From NCBI GenBank assembly GCA_965200145.1, contig CBDATG010000002.1, positions 558,001-622,000 on the forward strand: a stretch of DNA of 64,000 nucleotides, given 5' to 3'. The stretch's first letter is position 1, and each line of letters begins with the position of its first letter. This document shows, in pieces, positions 53,727 through 61,644 of this stretch. The notes under the pieces are model-generated. The model saw nothing but the letters and a program-made list of their open reading frames with translations, was not told where the DNA came from and made no database searches. Origin of the DNA: CBDATG01 sp965200145. Its GTDB lineage: Bacteria > Chloroflexota > Dehalococcoidia > Lucifugimonadales > Lucifugimonadaceae. Position numbers and translations under genes: made by a program.

Positions 53727-54755
53727 ATGAAACGAGTCTATCTGGCACTTCCCAGCGCCGATGCAGTGGCGGCCGCGATACACAAGCGGCTGAGGCGCAA
53801 GAAGTCGGCGAGGCACCTGGACCTCGTTGACGAACTTGGTTCGGCGCAAATCGTAGTTACATCGTCGGCCGACATCGGGTCCCTCCCCGAGGTATTGCCC
53901 GCGTCTGTGGAGCTGCTGCAACTGATCGACTGTGGCGGTGGTCAACGTTACCGTGACGCGCCGAATCTGACGACAACTAACGCGTTCAGCCTTTACGAAG
54001 TTGAGATCATGATGTTCACGTTGGAGGTCGTGCATGAGATGAGCGACCTGCGACAAGCCTTCGGGGCTGAGTCGCTCCGGCTGGGTTTAGTCGGGGTAGG
54101 AAGACTAGGCGTTTCGCTCCTCGAATCGCTCGCCGAAAGTACCGATAGACATCAAGAGGACCAGTCAGGTCCAATGAACTTCCAGTTGGGAAGCGTCGTT
54201 GTCAACGATATCCGCACGCCTCCGCAAGGTGCTATGACCGCCCTGCAAAATCTCTTCGGCGCGTCCGACATCAGCGTCCGTCGGATGTCGCTGGACCAAC
54301 TCCTGTCTACATCCGACGTAGTAGTAGTTGCAGTACACCACGGGCCCACCGCCGACCCGTTGTTAGGCGGTCGCGAGGCTCGGTTGTTGGATCCAAGGGC
54401 GTGGGTAATCGATGTTTCCGAGAATGGAGTCGTTGACCCATCCGCATTTGTCTCGTTGAAACAATATGTTTCGCGATTGATGGACGGCGAAGACTCGATT
54501 GATCCGGACGAGCCAGGCGCGTCGCATCGGTTACGGGACGGCCCGGTCTACGTACGAGTCGAAGATGCGGTGAGAGAAAAATTGGCGCATTTTGGTATTG
54601 ACACGGAGCGTGATCCCAAAGACATCGCTAAGTTCGTCGGTTGGAACCTGAAACGGTTCAGCAGGGGGAAATCCATAAACGAGGTCGAACACGTCGATTT
54701 CCCGTCCGCCGGCGATCCTGCGTTCTGGTCCTCTAGGATGAGTCCTAGAGAGTAA
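53727..54755 (+). CDS. D-2-hydroxyacid dehydrogenase-like protein with altered active site
   Basis: The 342-residue protein has the D-isomer 2-hydroxyacid dehydrogenase layout: an N-terminal catalytic half (SAQIVVTSSADIGSLPEVLP, QLIDCGGGQRY), a NAD-binding core with GLVGVGRLGVSLLESL, and VVVVAVHHGPTADPLLGG followed by AWVIDVSENGVVDPSAF. In active enzymes the last motif carries ARG with a catalytic Arg; here it reads SEN. Catalysis may therefore be lost or changed. An insertion (STDRHQEDQSGPMNFQ) follows the Rossmann turn. The gene is divergent from the CoA lyase (44-base gap). The function is uncertain. Confidence 0.72.
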   Translation: MKRVYLALPSADAVAAAIHKRLRRKKSARHLDLVDELGSAQIVVTSSADIGSLPEVLPASVELLQLIDCGGGQRYRDAPNLTTTNAFSLYEVEIMMFTLEVVHEMSDLRQAFGAESLRLGLVGVGRLGVSLLESLAESTDRHQEDQSGPMNFQLGSVVVNDIRTPPQGAMTALQNLFGASDISVRRMSLDQLLSTSDVVVVAVHHGPTADPLLGGREARLLDPRAWVIDVSENGVVDPSAFVSLKQYVSRLMDGEDSIDPDEPGASHRLRDGPVYVRVEDAVREKLAHFGIDTERDPKDIAKFVGWNLKRFSRGKSINEVEHVDFPSAGDPAFWSSRMSPRE

Positions 54756-54890
54756 TCAGGTTGCTCTGGCGCGATTGTTGGTTGCGAGCTACCGGGCCGG
54801 CTTCGATTCGAACACAGGGAGACCGCGCCGCTTTCTTTGCCACCGTCGAATCAACTTATCGGTGGCTGTTCGCCTCTCGGAAGAGCCGAT

Positions 54891-57740
54891 CTAAGCCGGC
54901 ATCAGGTCCGACGGCAACCGCACTTCGCCTGCCAGTCTGATCCTGCGTTGGACATCGACCGTCGCCTCATCGCCGTCTCGCAGCTTCGCGATGCGAACGG
55001 CGCAGGCCTTGAACTCTGGCGTCTCTGTGATGAAGTCAAACGCGTCAGATGTCACATCGTTCGTGCGAGACAGTTCAGGGAACGCGAACGACATGAATAC
55101 GACGCCCACCGGAGACCGATCAGTCACCCGTGCCGTAACCGTCACCGAGCCCCTGCGTGACTCAACCTCAAGTAGGTCGCCGGTCTCAAGCCCTTCGCGG
55201 CTGGCATCGATGGGGTGTATCTCCAACATTTCGTATGGCACCAATGTCTGGAACCCGTCGGCCCGCCCCGTCTGAGTGCCTGTATGGTATGTCGATCGCC
55301 GTCTGCCCGTTGTCAGAAGATACTGATACTCGTCGTCGACTTCCTCTGCTGGAGGGATATGGTCAACTGGCGCAAAGAAACCTGGGAAGCCTGAGGAGAA
55401 CTCATCCGCATGTAGATACTCCGTGCCAGGGTCATCTTCGGATGGGCATGGCCACTGGATACCACCCTCACGGTCTAGCCTCTTATGAGTCAGTCCGGCG
55501 TAAAGCGGTGTTAGTCGACGCATCTCGTCGAAGACTTCCTCCGAGTTCTGTGCCGATTGGGGATGTCCCATGCGATCAAATAACGCCAGCAGTATGTCGA
55601 CATCGGTCTTCGCCTCTCCGGGTGGTGAAACCGCTGGTCGGACGCGTTGCACACGGCGCTCGCTATTGGCGAATGTGCCATCGGACTCGGCGAATGCAGC
55701 GGCAGGGAGCACCACATCGGCGAGCTGAGCTGTTTCTGTGAGGAAAATGTCCTGTACGACCATGAACTCAACAGAGCGTAGTGCGTGTTCCGCGTGGTTG
55801 GCGTGCGGGTCAGAGACGACAGTGTTCTCGCCCATCACATACAAGCCGCGTACATTGCCTTTCAGCATCTGGTCCATCGCGGTTATCTTGGTGATACCGC
55901 GACGCTTGGGCAGCGGTACACCCCATGCATCCTCGAACTGCTCTCGGATGCCTGGCCGCTCTATCTTCTGGTAGCCGGGCAGATCGGTTGGAATGCATCC
56001 TGCGTCACCTGCACCTTGCACATTGTTCTGACCGCGCAAAGGGTTGATTCCACCGCTACGTTGTCCGAATGTGCCGCACAGTAACCCAAGATTGCCAAGG
56101 GATTGGACATTGTGCGAGCCGCATGAGTGCTCGGTGATTCCCAACGTGTAGCAGATGGCTGCCTTCGGAGCAGCGGCTGCGAACTCGCGAGCTGTCAGGA
56201 TGATCTCCTCTGGCGTTATGCCGCAGATCTCAGCCGAGTACTCAGGCGTGTACATCTGCACATGCCGCGCCAGCGCGTCAAACCCCTCGGTCCGCTTTGC
56301 CACGAATTCAGCATCGTATAGGCCTTCCTTGATGATGACGTTCGCCATTGCGTTGTAGAAGGGGATATCCGTGCCGACGTTTATCTGCACATGTCTGCTC
56401 GCCCATTTCGTCAGCTCAATCTTGCGTGGGTCGACGACCACGAGTTTGGCACCGTTCTTTACGGCTCGCTTCATTCGTAATGAGATGACCGGGTGCGACT
56501 CCGTGGTGTTAGAGCCGGTGACTAGCAGGAAGTCGGAGCCTGCCAGTTCCTCGATGGAGTTCGACATTGCTCCTCTGCCTACCATGACCGCCAGACCGGC
56601 GACCGTGGGAGCATGTCAGGTACGGCTACAGTTGTCGATGTTGTTCGTGCCGATTGCCACGCGTGCGAACTTCTGCATTAGGTAGTTGGCTTCTGTCACC
56701 ACGCGCGCCGATGCCCAACACACTAACGAATCGGGTCCGTCTTCCGATTTGATCTCGTTGAAACGCAACGCAACGAGATCCAACGCCTCGTCCCAACTAG
56801 CTTTGCGGAAGCTGCCGTCTTTCGTCTTGATCAGGGGATGACGCAACCGATCTTCGCTACGTACGAAGTCCCAGGAACCGAATTGTCCTTTGACGCAGAG
56901 CGAACCGCGGCTCGGCGCGTCGAAATCAGGCTCGGTGCCGACCAGTTCGCCCTCGTGTGCTAAGAGTTCGATCCCGCATCCGACGCCGCAGTATGGGCAA
57001 ACGGTGCGGGTCCGAGTTACCGCGTCAGCATGGATATCTTGGCTTACAACCTTGCGGTCCGACAGGGCACCAGTGGGGCAGGTGTTTATGCATTGCCCAC
57101 AGAATGTACAGGGAGACTCAGACAGGTCGTTGTTGAAGAAACTGTAGATGCTTGAATCCTGACCTCGACCGTCAACCGTTATCGCAGACGCTTGTTCCCA
57201 GTCCCTGCAGATGTTCGTGCACCTGTAACACGCGATGCAGTAGTCGTAGTCGCGTTGAATGAATGGGTTGTCATCGTGGGCAGCTTTGTCGCGGACGCGT
57301 AACGGCGGCAAAGCGTCCGGTTTCGCTTCGTACTCTCTTACTGCATGATCAAACTCGGTTTCGCCAACCTTCTGTGCGTAGACGTTGCTGGCAGGCGCCG
57401 ACATCTCGGACAGCAGTAGCTCGAGCAATGTCTTGCGGTATGCCCTGAGGTCATGCGTGTGGGTCTTGACCAGCATTGCATCGTCCACGAAGGCCGTGCA
57501 TGACGCCACCTGTCGAGTCTCTCCGCCGACCTCAACTTCTACTAGGCACATGCGGCATGTGCCTTGCGGACCTACACGCTCGTCGTAACAAAGCGTGGGA
57601 ACGTTGCAACCCGCGGTACGCACAGCATCCAATACCCGGTCGCCCTCGGCGCAGGTAACCGCAACGCCGTTAACTGAAACCGCTACCTGCGGTTGAACCT
57701 CGTTAGTGGTGTTATGTCCGTTTTGCTTTTGCATCATCAA
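54891..57740 (-). CDS. fdhA: Formate dehydrogenase alpha subunit, selenocysteine-containing
   Basis: This is read as one 949-residue protein: two open frames (56616-57740 and 54891-56585) are in the same frame, divided only by TGA 56618-56616 in NNIDNCSRT-U-HAPTVAGL. That is exactly the Sec position of bacterial formate dehydrogenases (U then His). A SECIS-like hairpin follows. Domains: [2Fe-2S] ferredoxin-like (residues about 20-90), two [4Fe-4S] motifs (YCIACYRCTNIC, CTFCGQCINTCP), the Mo-enzyme [4Fe-4S] motif CPYCGVGCG with SLCVKG, Sec375, the molybdopterin core, and the C-terminal dinucleotide-binding domain (YLLTTGRRRSTYHTGTQTGR). It oxidises formate to CO2. The usual CxxCxxxxxC cluster after LELLLSE is missing. 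No FdhB/NuoEF-like partner or FdhD lies in the window. There is no Tat signal, so it is cytoplasmic. Confidence 0.9.
56586..56604 (-). promoter_or_regulatory. SECIS-like hairpin for selenocysteine insertion
   Basis: Eleven bases after the in-frame TGA (56616-56618) the minus strand reads GGTCGCC-GGTCT-GGCGGTC. This is a 7-bp stem (including two G-U pairs) with a GGTCT loop, essentially the loop of the E. coli fdhF SECIS (AGGUCU). Distance and loop sequence fit SelB binding. It also encodes residues of the enzyme, as bacterial SECIS elements do. Confidence 0.85.
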
Positions 57741-57858
57741 GCACCGTCGCGTGCCATTCCACTAACGCCTAGATTACCAAAAATGACGCGGAGGTATTCG
57801 CCTGCGGCTCCAACAGATGAAACCTTATTCATCTGGGCACTCCTCGGGGTCGGCGCAC

Positions 57859-58548
57859 TCACGCCGAGGTGACCGCGGATTCATCATCAGACAGCGTGGA
57901 CTCGCGTCGAATCTCGCGAACCCTGTGCCAGATTATCCATACGACGATGAGTCCGCCCAGTATGACGATAGGAATCGTAGCCGGTCGCGTGAATTCTCGA
58001 ATCTCCTCGTACTGCGATCCAAGAAGGTATCCCGCCCATGCCATCAGCACGCACCACGGGAACGATCCGATAAATGTGAACAAGACGAATTTACCGACAT
58101 GCATCTTGGCCACGCCCGCTGGTATCGATATGAAGTGGCGCACGACCGGTATCAGCCTGCCAACGAGTATCGTGATCTCGCCTCTCTTATTGAACCAGTG
58201 GTCCGCCCGCTCAATGTCCCGGCGGGTAACCAACACGTACTTGCCGTACCTCTCCAGCAACGGCCTACCGCCGGACCTCGCTATGTAGTACTCCGCTAGA
58301 GAACCGATAACCGAACCTACACCACCCCAGAACCCTGCCAGCCATACCCACTGGACCGACAACCCGGCATCCAGAATGAGCCTCCAACCTGCCAACGGCA
58401 TAACGATCTCGCTCGGAAGTGGGAAGGCAGTGCTTTCGAGTGCCATTAACGCGACGACGCCACCCCATCCCAGGAAGGCATAGGCATCTGAGCTGAATGT
58501 CAGCAACCAGTGCTCAAACGCGTCGATGATGCCTAAGACGGCTTCCAA
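57859..58548 (-). CDS. DedA family membrane protein
   Basis: The 229-residue protein has the VTT/DedA domain: ESTAFPLPSEIVMPLAGW, GSVIGSLAEYYIARSGGRPLLERYGKYVL, GRLIPVVRHFISIPAGVAKM with the conserved arginines, and FTFIGSFPWCVLMAWAGYLLG. Four to five membrane segments plus re-entrant loops are expected. DedA proteins take part in lipid carrier recycling and proton-motive-force maintenance. It starts at ATG 58548, 549 bases from the next gene, and ends 118 bases before the formate dehydrogenase gene, so it may be transcribed with it. Confidence 0.92.
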   Translation of the reverse strand: MEAVLGIIDAFEHWLLTFSSDAYAFLGWGGVVALMALESTAFPLPSEIVMPLAGWRLILDAGLSVQWVWLAGFWGGVGSVIGSLAEYYIARSGGRPLLERYGKYVLVTRRDIERADHWFNKRGEITILVGRLIPVVRHFISIPAGVAKMHVGKFVLFTFIGSFPWCVLMAWAGYLLGSQYEEIREFTRPATIPIVILGGLIVVWIIWHRVREIRRESTLSDDESAVTSA

Positions 58549-58707
58549 TTGGGTTCGTAGTTCTCAGGAGTCACATCGGCAGGGCAGAGCACCCGAATCA
58601 GATTCTATGACTTCGACATTGAGCAGGAAGTCCAAGCGAGACAGTCCAGTGGAGGAGGGGGCATGGCGTACGCCTGGGTGCAACGGGCGCGGTCCGTGAG
58701 CTGATCT

Positions 58708-58848
58708 TTGAGGGAGTTACGGAAGCAATGGGCCGAAGCAGACGCGCTCAGGAAGGCGCATTTCTATGTCGCGATGCACATTGACACCATCCGCGTGTAC
58801 AAAGGCATCGGAATCGACGACGGAGCGCGCACTGCATCCGATTTCTAG
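58708..58848 (+). CDS. Possible 46-residue small protein or gene relic
   Basis: A frame from TTG 58708 to TAG 58846 encodes a basic, helical-looking peptide: LRELRKQWAEADALRKAHFYVAM-like start and HIDTIRVYKGIGIDDGARTA near its end. The composition is protein-like and unlike the surrounding sequence, but there is no Shine-Dalgarno, and an in-frame stop (TGA 58702) lies just upstream. It could be the tail of a decayed gene. Confidence 0.25.
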   Translation: MRELRKQWAEADALRKAHFYVAMHIDTIRVYKGIGIDDGARTASDF

Positions 58849-58913
58849 AGTCGTTTTGAACTCGTTCAATGCCAGATCAGGTCACGATTAACCTTCAAAT
58901 CGCTTTGAAGTAT

Positions 58914-58934
58914 GAGTAAGTATTATACTTATTC
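58914..58934. promoter_or_regulatory. 21-bp near-perfect palindrome in AT-rich promoter region
   Basis: GAGTAAGTA-TTA-TACTTATTC is an inverted repeat with one mismatch and a three-base centre. It overlaps -10-like hexamers (TATTAT, TATACT) and lies 164 bases before the HTH-like gene at 59098. It looks like an operator for a dimeric regulator, possibly for the product of that gene. The function is inference. Confidence 0.5.
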
Positions 58935-59097
58935 AATATTTCTCATCCTTGTCATAACGGAGTTTCAACCGAACATAAAACCTGTTTTGGGATGTTTTCG
59001 CACTTCGTCTTAACCCGTTACAATCCCTGTTGCAACATCGGCAGATTCATGCTTAAACTAGTTCACAACTCGCTACGAAGTTCGCGCTTGAAGAGTC

Positions 59098-60000
59098 ATG
59101 ACCACCGCATCGAGACGAATAATCAGAGAGACGAACCATGTCCGTACCGCCGAGAGATTCCTTGGCGGCAGGCTGGAAGACACCCTGAAGCCATACCTAA
59201 ACGAGACCGGCACCATGAGCGACCTGGCGAGTGCTGTCGGCGTTCAGAAAGCGACCGTCAACTATTGGATCATGCGCCTGGGCATCAAGTACGCACGCGT
59301 CGCTTATGACGAGAATGAGGAAGTGAGGGTCTACAGCAGGGCGGATGCCGAAGTGGCAGATGCCGCTATTGAAAGCGGCCTAGATGCCGAAGAATTGCAG
59401 AGCATCGACAGGACAGCCTTTGATGCTTTCGCGGAGATGCAGAAGAGTGACCGGAACGCTATGCCGTATACGGACCTGTCCTCCCGCGATTTGAGGACAC
59501 TTGAAGCTATCAAGCAAGTAGCTGACGACATCCAGGTCATTGACGATGATCCCAACTTCCCAGACTGCCTCAAAGCTGCCGTTGCGCTGTCGGAGCAACG
59601 CATCAATCCAGAAGACATCAATCAACTGACACACTCCGATGTCCGAGTCGTCGCACACTTGAAGGGCATAGGAGCAGAATGGCGAGATGTGAAGCGACTG
59701 GACCGCGATTCGATCGATCATCTGCGTAGCTTTGAAGCTGAGGGAATGCAACTTGAGGACTTCGCTGACTTCGACATCCCACGATTGCGCGCGTTGAAAC
59801 GGGCCGAGAGCTCAGGACTCAAGTTGGAACGGTTGGCAGACTTGTCGCAGGCCGACCTCGACCTATTAGCCGCGATCCGACAGGCCGGCTGGGACGACGA
59901 CGCCAAGCTGAAGTCCGACCTGGCGTTACTTGACAACATAAGAGAGGCAGGATTAGACGACCCTGGGAAACTTGACGCTGCGAAACGCCTGATCAACTGA
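59098..60000 (+). CDS. Unrecognised protein with N-terminal helix-turn-helix-like region
   Basis: The protein has 300 residues. The N-terminal part (TMSDLASAVGVQKATVNYWIMRLGIKYARV) looks like a helix-turn-helix, suggesting DNA binding. The rest is charged and helical, with repeated units of the form x-Leu-x-x-Leu-x-x-hydrophobic-Asp (DLSSRDLRTLEAIKQ, DFDIPRLRALKRAESSGLKL, DLSQADLDLLAAIRQAGWDD, DLALLDNIREAGLDD). These recall short armadillo- or HEAT-like helical repeats, at least four of them. No catalytic motif is seen. A regulator that binds a partner through its repeats is possible. A large AT-rich palindromic control region lies upstream. Confidence 0.65.
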   Translation: MTTASRRIIRETNHVRTAERFLGGRLEDTLKPYLNETGTMSDLASAVGVQKATVNYWIMRLGIKYARVAYDENEEVRVYSRADAEVADAAIESGLDAEELQSIDRTAFDAFAEMQKSDRNAMPYTDLSSRDLRTLEAIKQVADDIQVIDDDPNFPDCLKAAVALSEQRINPEDINQLTHSDVRVVAHLKGIGAEWRDVKRLDRDSIDHLRSFEAEGMQLEDFADFDIPRLRALKRAESSGLKLERLADLSQADLDLLAAIRQAGWDDDAKLKSDLALLDNIREAGLDDPGKLDAAKRLIN

Positions 60001-60135
60001 TTCACATGTCGGCAGCGTTGAATCCTGGTTTGTATCTGTCCAACTCGGTTGCAGTGCCAAGGCACGTCGAAGTCTTGAATTGGTTGCAATATGATTGATT
60101 CGATATTGATCCACGCTATTCGGGAGTGATTTCGC

Positions 60136-60666
60136 TTGAGCTCGGAACTAGGGGGAACGTCAGCCGGCAACAAAGTCGAGCGGCAATGCGCAGCGCGCGT
60201 TGCCGCGGTGGTCGCCGTCGTCGCATGCGCCGCAGTTGCGCTGGCCGCTTGCACAGAGATCATTCAACCCACCGCTACACCGGTCGAGTTCGAGCCGACA
60301 CCGGCACCCGCAGGCACGAGGGCTCAGGTGTTGGCGGGAGGCGACGCTCTAGCACTGGTCGCGCTGGCTCAGCCTAAGGAGCTTCCTCCAGGCAACGCCG
60401 CTTCCGGGCAGGACCTTTACACCAGCCTCGGTTGCACCGCTTGCCACACGCTTGGCTCAGACACGCTGGTCGGTCCTGGATTCCAAGGCATCTACGCCCG
60501 GGCGGCCACCAGAACCGATCTCAGCGCCGACGACTACATATCAGAGTCGCTGACCAAACCTGCGGCGTTCCTTGTGGACGGTTTCACAAACGTGATGCAA
60601 GTCTTCGACTATCTGTCAGATCAGGAAATCGCCGACATAATCGCATTCCTGAAGACAGTGCAGTAG
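60136..60666 (+). CDS. Lipoprotein cytochrome c
   Basis: The protein has 176 residues from TTG 60136, with GGGAG ten bases upstream. The signal sequence ends in lipobox ALAAC (Cys39). A Thr/Pro-rich linker (PTATPVEFEPTPAPAG) follows, then a class I cytochrome c: heme site CTACH (Cys100, Cys103, His104) in SLGCTACHTLGS, GPGFQGIYARAATR, and a distal Met candidate in FTNVMQVFDYLSDQEIADIIAFL. It is an extracytoplasmic electron carrier tethered to the membrane, with the partner oxidase unknown. It stands alone between the HTH-like gene and larB. Confidence 0.9.
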   Translation: MSSELGGTSAGNKVERQCAARVAAVVAVVACAAVALAACTEIIQPTATPVEFEPTPAPAGTRAQVLAGGDALALVALAQPKELPPGNAASGQDLYTSLGCTACHTLGSDTLVGPGFQGIYARAATRTDLSADDYISESLTKPAAFLVDGFTNVMQVFDYLSDQEIADIIAFLKTVQ

Positions 60667-60717
60667 GGCGCGGCTCCGCAGAGTTTACCCGGTTTCGGCC
60701 TCGTCGCCATGAGGTCA

Positions 60718-61392
60718 TCAAGGTTCGATGTTGCGCTTGGCTAGCTTGGCGATGGTTCCCGCTTGATAGCCTGCAGAGAAGCCGGCATCGATGTTGACGA
60801 CCGACACACCAGCAGCACAAGAGTTGAGCATGGTAAGCATCGCTGCGTAACCGTCGAGTCCAGTGCCGTAACCGGTGCTGGTCGGCACGGCGATCACGGG
60901 AGCTGAGACGAGTCCCGCCACCGCGGCTGGCAACGCGCCGTCCATACCCGCGACGACGACTATGACCGTGGCGTCCTCAATGTCTTCGCGCCGATCTAGT
61001 AGGCGGTGGATACCAGCTATGCCGACATCATTAACGCGCTTGACGTTGCAACCCATCAACCGCGCTGTCAGCGCAGCCTCATCCGCAACTGGTAAGTCGG
61101 CGGTGCCGGCGCAGACGACTACGATGCCATCGTGCAACCCCTCCGTGCGTCTCTCGTCCGCCCAAATCGCACCGCACGATGGCTCGAAGCGTGCCTCTGG
61201 GATCACTGTTCGTACGGCATCATAGGCAACATGGTCGGAACGGGTCACGAGCACGTAGCCCGATTTGGCGTAGACCTCGCTCGCGATTTGGGAAATCTGC
61301 TGCGCAGTTTTGCCAGAGCCGAGTACGACCTCAGGAAACCCCGTTCTACGCAACCGGTCGGCGTCGATAGTAGCGAAATCGTTAGTCGGCAT
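60718..61392 (-). CDS. larB: Nickel-pincer cofactor biosynthesis protein LarB
   Basis: From ATG 61392 it has 224 residues; an upstream in-frame start at 61413 adds 7. LarB carboxylates and hydrolyses nicotinic acid adenine dinucleotide, the first step to the nickel pincer cofactor of lactate racemase. Family features: EVVLGSGKTAQQISQI, FEPSCGAIWADE, CAGTADLPVADEAALTA, VNDVGIAGIHRLLDRRE, VAGMDGALPAAVAGLVSAPVIAVPTSTGYGTG. No larC, larE or larA is visible. It is convergent with the cytochrome c gene and divergent from dnaN. Confidence 0.9.
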   Translation of the reverse strand: MPTNDFATIDADRLRRTGFPEVVLGSGKTAQQISQIASEVYAKSGYVLVTRSDHVAYDAVRTVIPEARFEPSCGAIWADERRTEGLHDGIVVVCAGTADLPVADEAALTARLMGCNVKRVNDVGIAGIHRLLDRREDIEDATVIVVVAGMDGALPAAVAGLVSAPVIAVPTSTGYGTGLDGYAAMLTMLNSCAAGVSVVNIDAGFSAGYQAGTIAKLAKRNIEP

Positions 61393-61530
61393 GGTAGTTA
61401 TCCAGACTGTCATTCAAACGGGTGACAAGCCCGCCGCGCATTGCGGCGCGAGGGAGGGTGCACAGCGGACGGTCTGATTTTCGCCACCAGCGCGCCAAAG
61501 TTCTCAACACGCGATATCATTGAGTTTCAA

Positions 61531-61547
61531 TTGTCATGTTGTGACAA
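61531..61547. repeat. 17-bp inverted repeat in the larB-dnaN divergent region
   Basis: TTGTCA-TGTTG-TGACAA is a 6+6 palindrome with a five-base centre, lying 98 bases before dnaN. It could be an operator or a small hairpin in the dnaN leader. No -10/-35 pair was firmly placed. Confidence 0.3.
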
Positions 61548-61644
61548 GTGGATTTCGTTACACGATTCCCGTCTTCGGACAGGAAGATGTAGCATACCTG
61601 AAGTTTCAAGAATACGTATCAAGCGACGTTAGGGGTCAGCATTC

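Larger units (their letters stand above)
58549..59097. other. 549-bp intergenic region with AT-rich control stretch
   Basis: From 58549 to about 58850 it has average composition and holds only the doubtful small frame at 58708-58848. From about 58880 to 59000 the composition shifts strongly to A and T, with several TATTAT/TATACT-like elements and a palindrome at 58914-58934, the most promoter-like stretch of the window. The downstream gene is the HTH-like protein at 59098. No RNA gene was recognised. Confidence 0.5.

Noticed and set aside
56585..56618. A frameshift or nonsense mutation splitting the formate dehydrogenase
   Set aside because: Both halves are in the same frame, the single stop is TGA at the known Sec site, and a SECIS-like hairpin follows, so recoding explains it better.
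57842..57876. CCTCGG ... CCGAGG inverted repeat as a terminator
   Set aside because: The stem is short, it lies across the stop region of the DedA gene, and no T-tract follows on either strand.
61398..61406. TTATCCAGA, a near DnaA box close to dnaN, as part of a replication origin
   Set aside because: It is a single imperfect box with no dnaA gene, no AT-rich repeats and no further boxes.
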